Both the position numbers and the translations under genes were made by a program. DNA of 64,000 nt from Cricetomys ansorgei (taxonomy: Eukaryota; Chordata; Mammalia; Rodentia; Nesomyidae), in assembly GCA_026225945.1 (NCBI GenBank), contig JAMJFZ010000690.1, positions 1,248,501 through 1,312,500 of the forward strand, in the 5' to 3' direction. The notes under the pieces were generated by a model that was given only the letters and a program-made list of their open reading frames with translations, was not told the DNA's origin and did no database searches. Positions 60,450 through 64,000 of this stretch are shown piece after piece (the first letter of the stretch is position 1; each line of letters starts with the position of its first letter).

Positions 60450-60680
60450 GTCCTTTATATCAGCTTCCAGCAGAAGGTGTGGTCCAGATTTAAAGGTGGA
60501 CATTTCCACATCAAAAGATCTGTATTAACACATATCCTCCCAACACAAAGACCCAGATTAGAAGTGGGTCTTTGCACTTGAATGATTTAATTGTGAAAAA
60601 AGCCAACAGAGTTGTGTCCAGTCATTTGGGCTTTAGTTAATTCTAGATGTAGTTCAGTTGACAACTCAGATCAGCCATTA
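60450..60680. repeat. Repeat Y, copy C
   Basis: Practically identical to 44408-44640. Confidence 0.6.
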
Positions 60681-61671
60681 CAATTAAACCTTTTAAAAAG
60701 TTTTCACTCAATCATATATCCTTAAGTCATGCTTACTTTCCAAATTAAAAAAAAACTGGTCATTCATAGTTAAACCTAACAGGATATATGATTATATATG
60801 ATATGTTTCTATACAATCATAAATGCATTATACATTTACAATAGGTGGTAATGTCCCTGAAAGGACATTCTTTTAGTATATCAACCTTAAATATGGCAAC
60901 CCCAGCTAGTCTCTAAAATGATGTCATAACATGATAATGAATTGGAGGAAAGGAAACACAAATAACCGCCCAAACACGGACTTAGCAAAAAATGACAGAA
61001 AGTCAGTTATAATATTTGTTTGTTCAACTGGTCAGCTGGCCTGACTGGTATTCATAACCAGCTCACTTTACTATCCATTCTCTATTTCCTCTTCCCTCAG
61101 CAAGCACCGTATCAAGTTTTCAATCTTCCTATTAGTGTAATCCATACATTCATTCCTGAACTGTCCCTGTCATTTGCCTTCCTACACAAAGTAGATTGAT
61201 GTAGTTTCCCATTGCAAGAGACACCATAAAGGATCTCCTGCACTTCAGACCTATTCTCCATTGATAGAAAAGTAATCTAAATTCCCTTTGGTACTCTGGA
61301 TCAATCACTTTTCGTAACCACTGTTATTCCTTTATTAGCCTGTTGGATTAAGGATATCAGAAGCCCACAGTGGCCAGGGGGAGTCTGAGCTTCCAGCTCA
61401 ATGAAATATCGTTGTTTCTCCTGGCAGTGGTGTTCCCCAATCTGGAACCAAATCCTCTACGGTAGCAGAACTTACAGTTGAGGGAACAGGAAGCCAAAAT
61501 TTTCCTAGTTTGTCACTGGGAGTGATAGTGAGTAAACTATTCTCTTTTCATCCCTGAATGCTGGACCAGTGGATCTTGGTTATGGGAGAAACCATACGAT
61601 AAATTAGATGCTGGTTTTAAGCAGATACTGCCTTCTAGATAATCCTTTGAAATCCCACAGGCTCCTGCCAC

Positions 61672-63010
61672 CTAATTCGTATTTAAGTTTGTCAAAAGTT
61701 CCTTACATCTTCCTATCAGACAATTTGCTTTAGAATGTTGGATAACATGGTAATAAGAGTGAATTCCATGCTCATGGGGCCAGGGTATCACTGCTCTGGT
61801 TGTGAAATGATTTTCTTGGTGAGAAGCAGTACAGCATGGAATATCATGATGGGGGATAAGGCATTTTGTATATCCATGCATGGTGTTTTTGGCAGAAACA
61901 CTGCATAAAGGTAAGGCAAGCCATAACCAGAATGATTATCAACTCCAGTGAGGACAAAGTAACGTTGTTTCCCCAGAGGAAGTATTTCAATGTACTCAAC
62001 CTGATACCAGGTTGATGGCTGGTTACCCCTGGGGAATGGTGCCATCTGGTGTTCAGCATTGGTCTCCACTGTTGGTAGAGACGTGACACTCACCAATGTA
62101 AGCAGGTCAGCCTTCCTGAGTGGAAATCCAAGATGGTGATCCCATACATAACCCCCATCTATGCAACCATGACAGCTTTGTTCGTGGACCCATTGGAAAT
62201 GACAGGGATGGCCAGGAAAAGAGGCTGACTGTCCATGGAACATGTCACCCGATCTACTTGAGTTCTGATCTACTCCTTAGCATTTACACAGGACAAAAGT
62301 ATTTTCTTGATTTTGCCCACTTGATGAAATCTATCTACATAGTTCTAATCCATATGTCTTTCTCACCAATTTACCAATCCTGCTTTCTTCAAAACTCTTA
62401 CCATCTAGTCAATCCAATGTCTTCAGCCCATGATTTATTGAACAACTGCACAGCTGACAATTTCTCCTTCGAAGCTAATTGTATGATTATGCCAGTGCCT
62501 AAAGTTCTGACCATTGTGCAGATTTCCCTTCATGAGTATCCTTTAGGATTGTCTCAGAAAGGCGATGTAATGATGCAGTTCTCCATGTCCAGGTGGTGCC
62601 TGCATATCTTGCAGAACCATCCATAAACCAGGATCTTCCAAAGTCATGCAGTCATAGGAAACCTGCCATGAGGTTATAGGTGCATGCTTGGCAGGAGATG
62701 ACATTGCACATGGTTAGTAAACACTGGCATTTAGTCACCTTCCTCATGCTACTTGCTTGTGTCTTTAGGATGTGATCAATCACTATCATGTTTACACCAC
62801 TTCAATTTGATAATGGATTGCTGCTGTGCACATCCTACACTATGACTTGGTGGGTCAGATAACACCCAGCTCATGATGGGCAGCTCAAGACATATGGTAA
62901 CCTGATGACCCATTGACATTGTCAAGGTTAAATTCCTTCTGAGGCCCAATAGAAGACCAAGAGCTGACTTTCAATGGGATAATTGTTGTCTTCAGAAGGA
63001 TGGTAGAGCC
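61672..63010 (-). pseudogene. ERV pol fossil, copy C
   Basis: The translated integrase remnant (62243-61788) and its frame-shifted continuation (61881-61672) are residue-for-residue identical to copy B, with the same disabling changes. Confidence 0.8.
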
Positions 63011-63389
63011 TTCCTCACAATCCCATAGGTCTTTCTTGTGAATCACCTATGGGATCCCTATCATACACTGGCATCTCAAATATCACTAGGTCTGCCTATC
63101 ATATGGTCCAAGGGATAGAGCACCATACACAGCAGTCTGGACGTGTTGAAGAGCCTTCTGTTCCAGGACCCACACAAAGCTTAGCATCCTCTCAGGTACT
63201 TAGTATATGGGACAATTTAACAAACCCTAGTGAGAAGTCGGCTTTTGCCAGGATTCAAACTGAACCAGTAAAGCCTATGCTTTTTTCTTTGTGTTGGCAG
63301 AGCCCAGGACCAATTAACTAATGTTCCACCTTAAAAGGAATATCTGCGTGCCCCTCAGCAATGGATTGTTACCTGAAGATCTTTAACTT

Positions 63390-63525
63390 TATTTCAGTTT
63401 TTAAATCATCATTTTTATTAATAATTTGAGTTTCATGCAAAGTATCCTGATAACACCTTGTTCCCCTTCCTCCCTGTTCCACACTCCCACCCCTATGCCC
63501 TCAACAAAGAAAAAGTAAAAGAAAA
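63390..63525 (-). mobile_element. L1 3'-UTR tail, copy C
   Basis: Same as 47345-47480. Confidence 0.65.
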
Positions 63526-63664
63526 CTAAGTCAAGTTTGTGTGACAGAAGCACAGATAGCAGGCTTAAATATGGTCTTTGGAGTCAGAAGGCTGCTCTGA
63601 TTGTGGGCATTACCCTGGCTCATATGAGCCCAAGACGAAGCATGAGAAGAGTTTGACCTGAATT

Positions 63665-63935
63665 AGGCCTCACCGTGCAAACCCAAGCACCGCGTAGGCT
63701 CCCTGGTACACTGCTAGCACCAGGGCATCCCACAAGCTCCCCAACGTCCCACAAGCACCTGGTATTCTAGGAGGCACCAGCTCTTCCCACAGTCATCAGG
63801 GAGCAAACATCAGTGCCTCCCACAGGACCCAGGCATTCCAGGAAAGTCCCGGATATTCCACAGGCACCCAGTTGACAAGCAAACACTCAGACATCACACA
63901 AGCACCCATATCCCACTCAGTTGCTCCCCACAGTG
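63665..63935 (-). repeat. Decayed minisatellite, copy C, inverted orientation
   Basis: Same as 47625-47895. Confidence 0.65.
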
Positions 63936-64000
63936 ATGCATTTGCCTTTCAGAGCACAAGGGAAAAGCCTGGGCATTTCAGATATTTATATCACGGGAAG

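Larger units (their letters stand above)
54919..64000. repeat. Segmental duplication copy C, cut by the window end
   Basis: Colinear with B from 37382, but missing 1483 bp matching B 39198-40680 (repeat X 3' end, URR1-like fragment). From the CT microsatellite (about 60143) to the window end it is almost identical to B 44098-47960. Its claudin-like gene should begin about 490 bp beyond the window. Confidence 0.92.

Overview
The window is nuclear DNA of a muroid rodent. A B1 (7SL-type) SINE, antisense rodent L1 3'-UTR-like tracts, a URR1-like hAT fragment, a class II (ERVK) provirus and long CA, CT and TA microsatellites all point that way. Species is not resolved; the claudin-34-like gene makes an X-linked locus plausible, but that is inference. 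No bacterial-type genes, tRNA, rRNA or CRISPR array are visible. Apart from retroviral remnants, only one cellular protein-coding gene family can be supported.

Layout. (1) 1-7030: intergenic DNA with simple repeats and two old copies of a dispersed repeat (called repeat X here) that recurs in the array downstream. (2) 7031-15401: a complete but inactivated betaretrovirus-like provirus on the plus strand. It has two 430-bp LTRs, a 6-bp target duplication, a Lys-type primer binding site, gag, dUTPase-protease with a G-patch, pol, env and a polypurine tract. Every gene except the integrase part of pol is broken by stops or frameshifts, and the reverse transcriptase YMDD box reads YMDG. (3) About 15617-16201: a probable solo class I LTR. 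(4) About 17100-64000: a head-to-tail segmental duplication of a unit about 17.5 kb long, present as copy A (17100-30347), A' (30348-37381, a 7-kb internally deleted copy), B (37382-54918, the complete copy) and C (54919 to the window end, truncated by the window).

A complete unit carries, in order: a B1 SINE, a decayed minisatellite, repeat X, a URR1-like fragment, an antisense L1 3' UTR, a CT microsatellite, a minus-strand ERV pol fossil, a second L1 tail, an inverted relative of the minisatellite, a minus-strand claudin-34-like four-transmembrane gene, and a TA-rich microsatellite. The claudin-like gene is open in copy B, has a nonsense codon in copy A, is deleted from A', and in C would lie just beyond the window.

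The copies are mosaic. In hand-compared samples, the left arm of A differs from B by roughly 12%, the claudin region of A and B by about 1.5%, and B and C are almost identical from the CT microsatellite onward. This suggests repeated unequal exchange, deletion and gene conversion. I found no convincing novel biological system. The most notable items are the mosaic array, the claudin-like paralogue lacking the usual claudin cysteines, and a perfect 33-copy octamer array. All percentages are by-eye counts.
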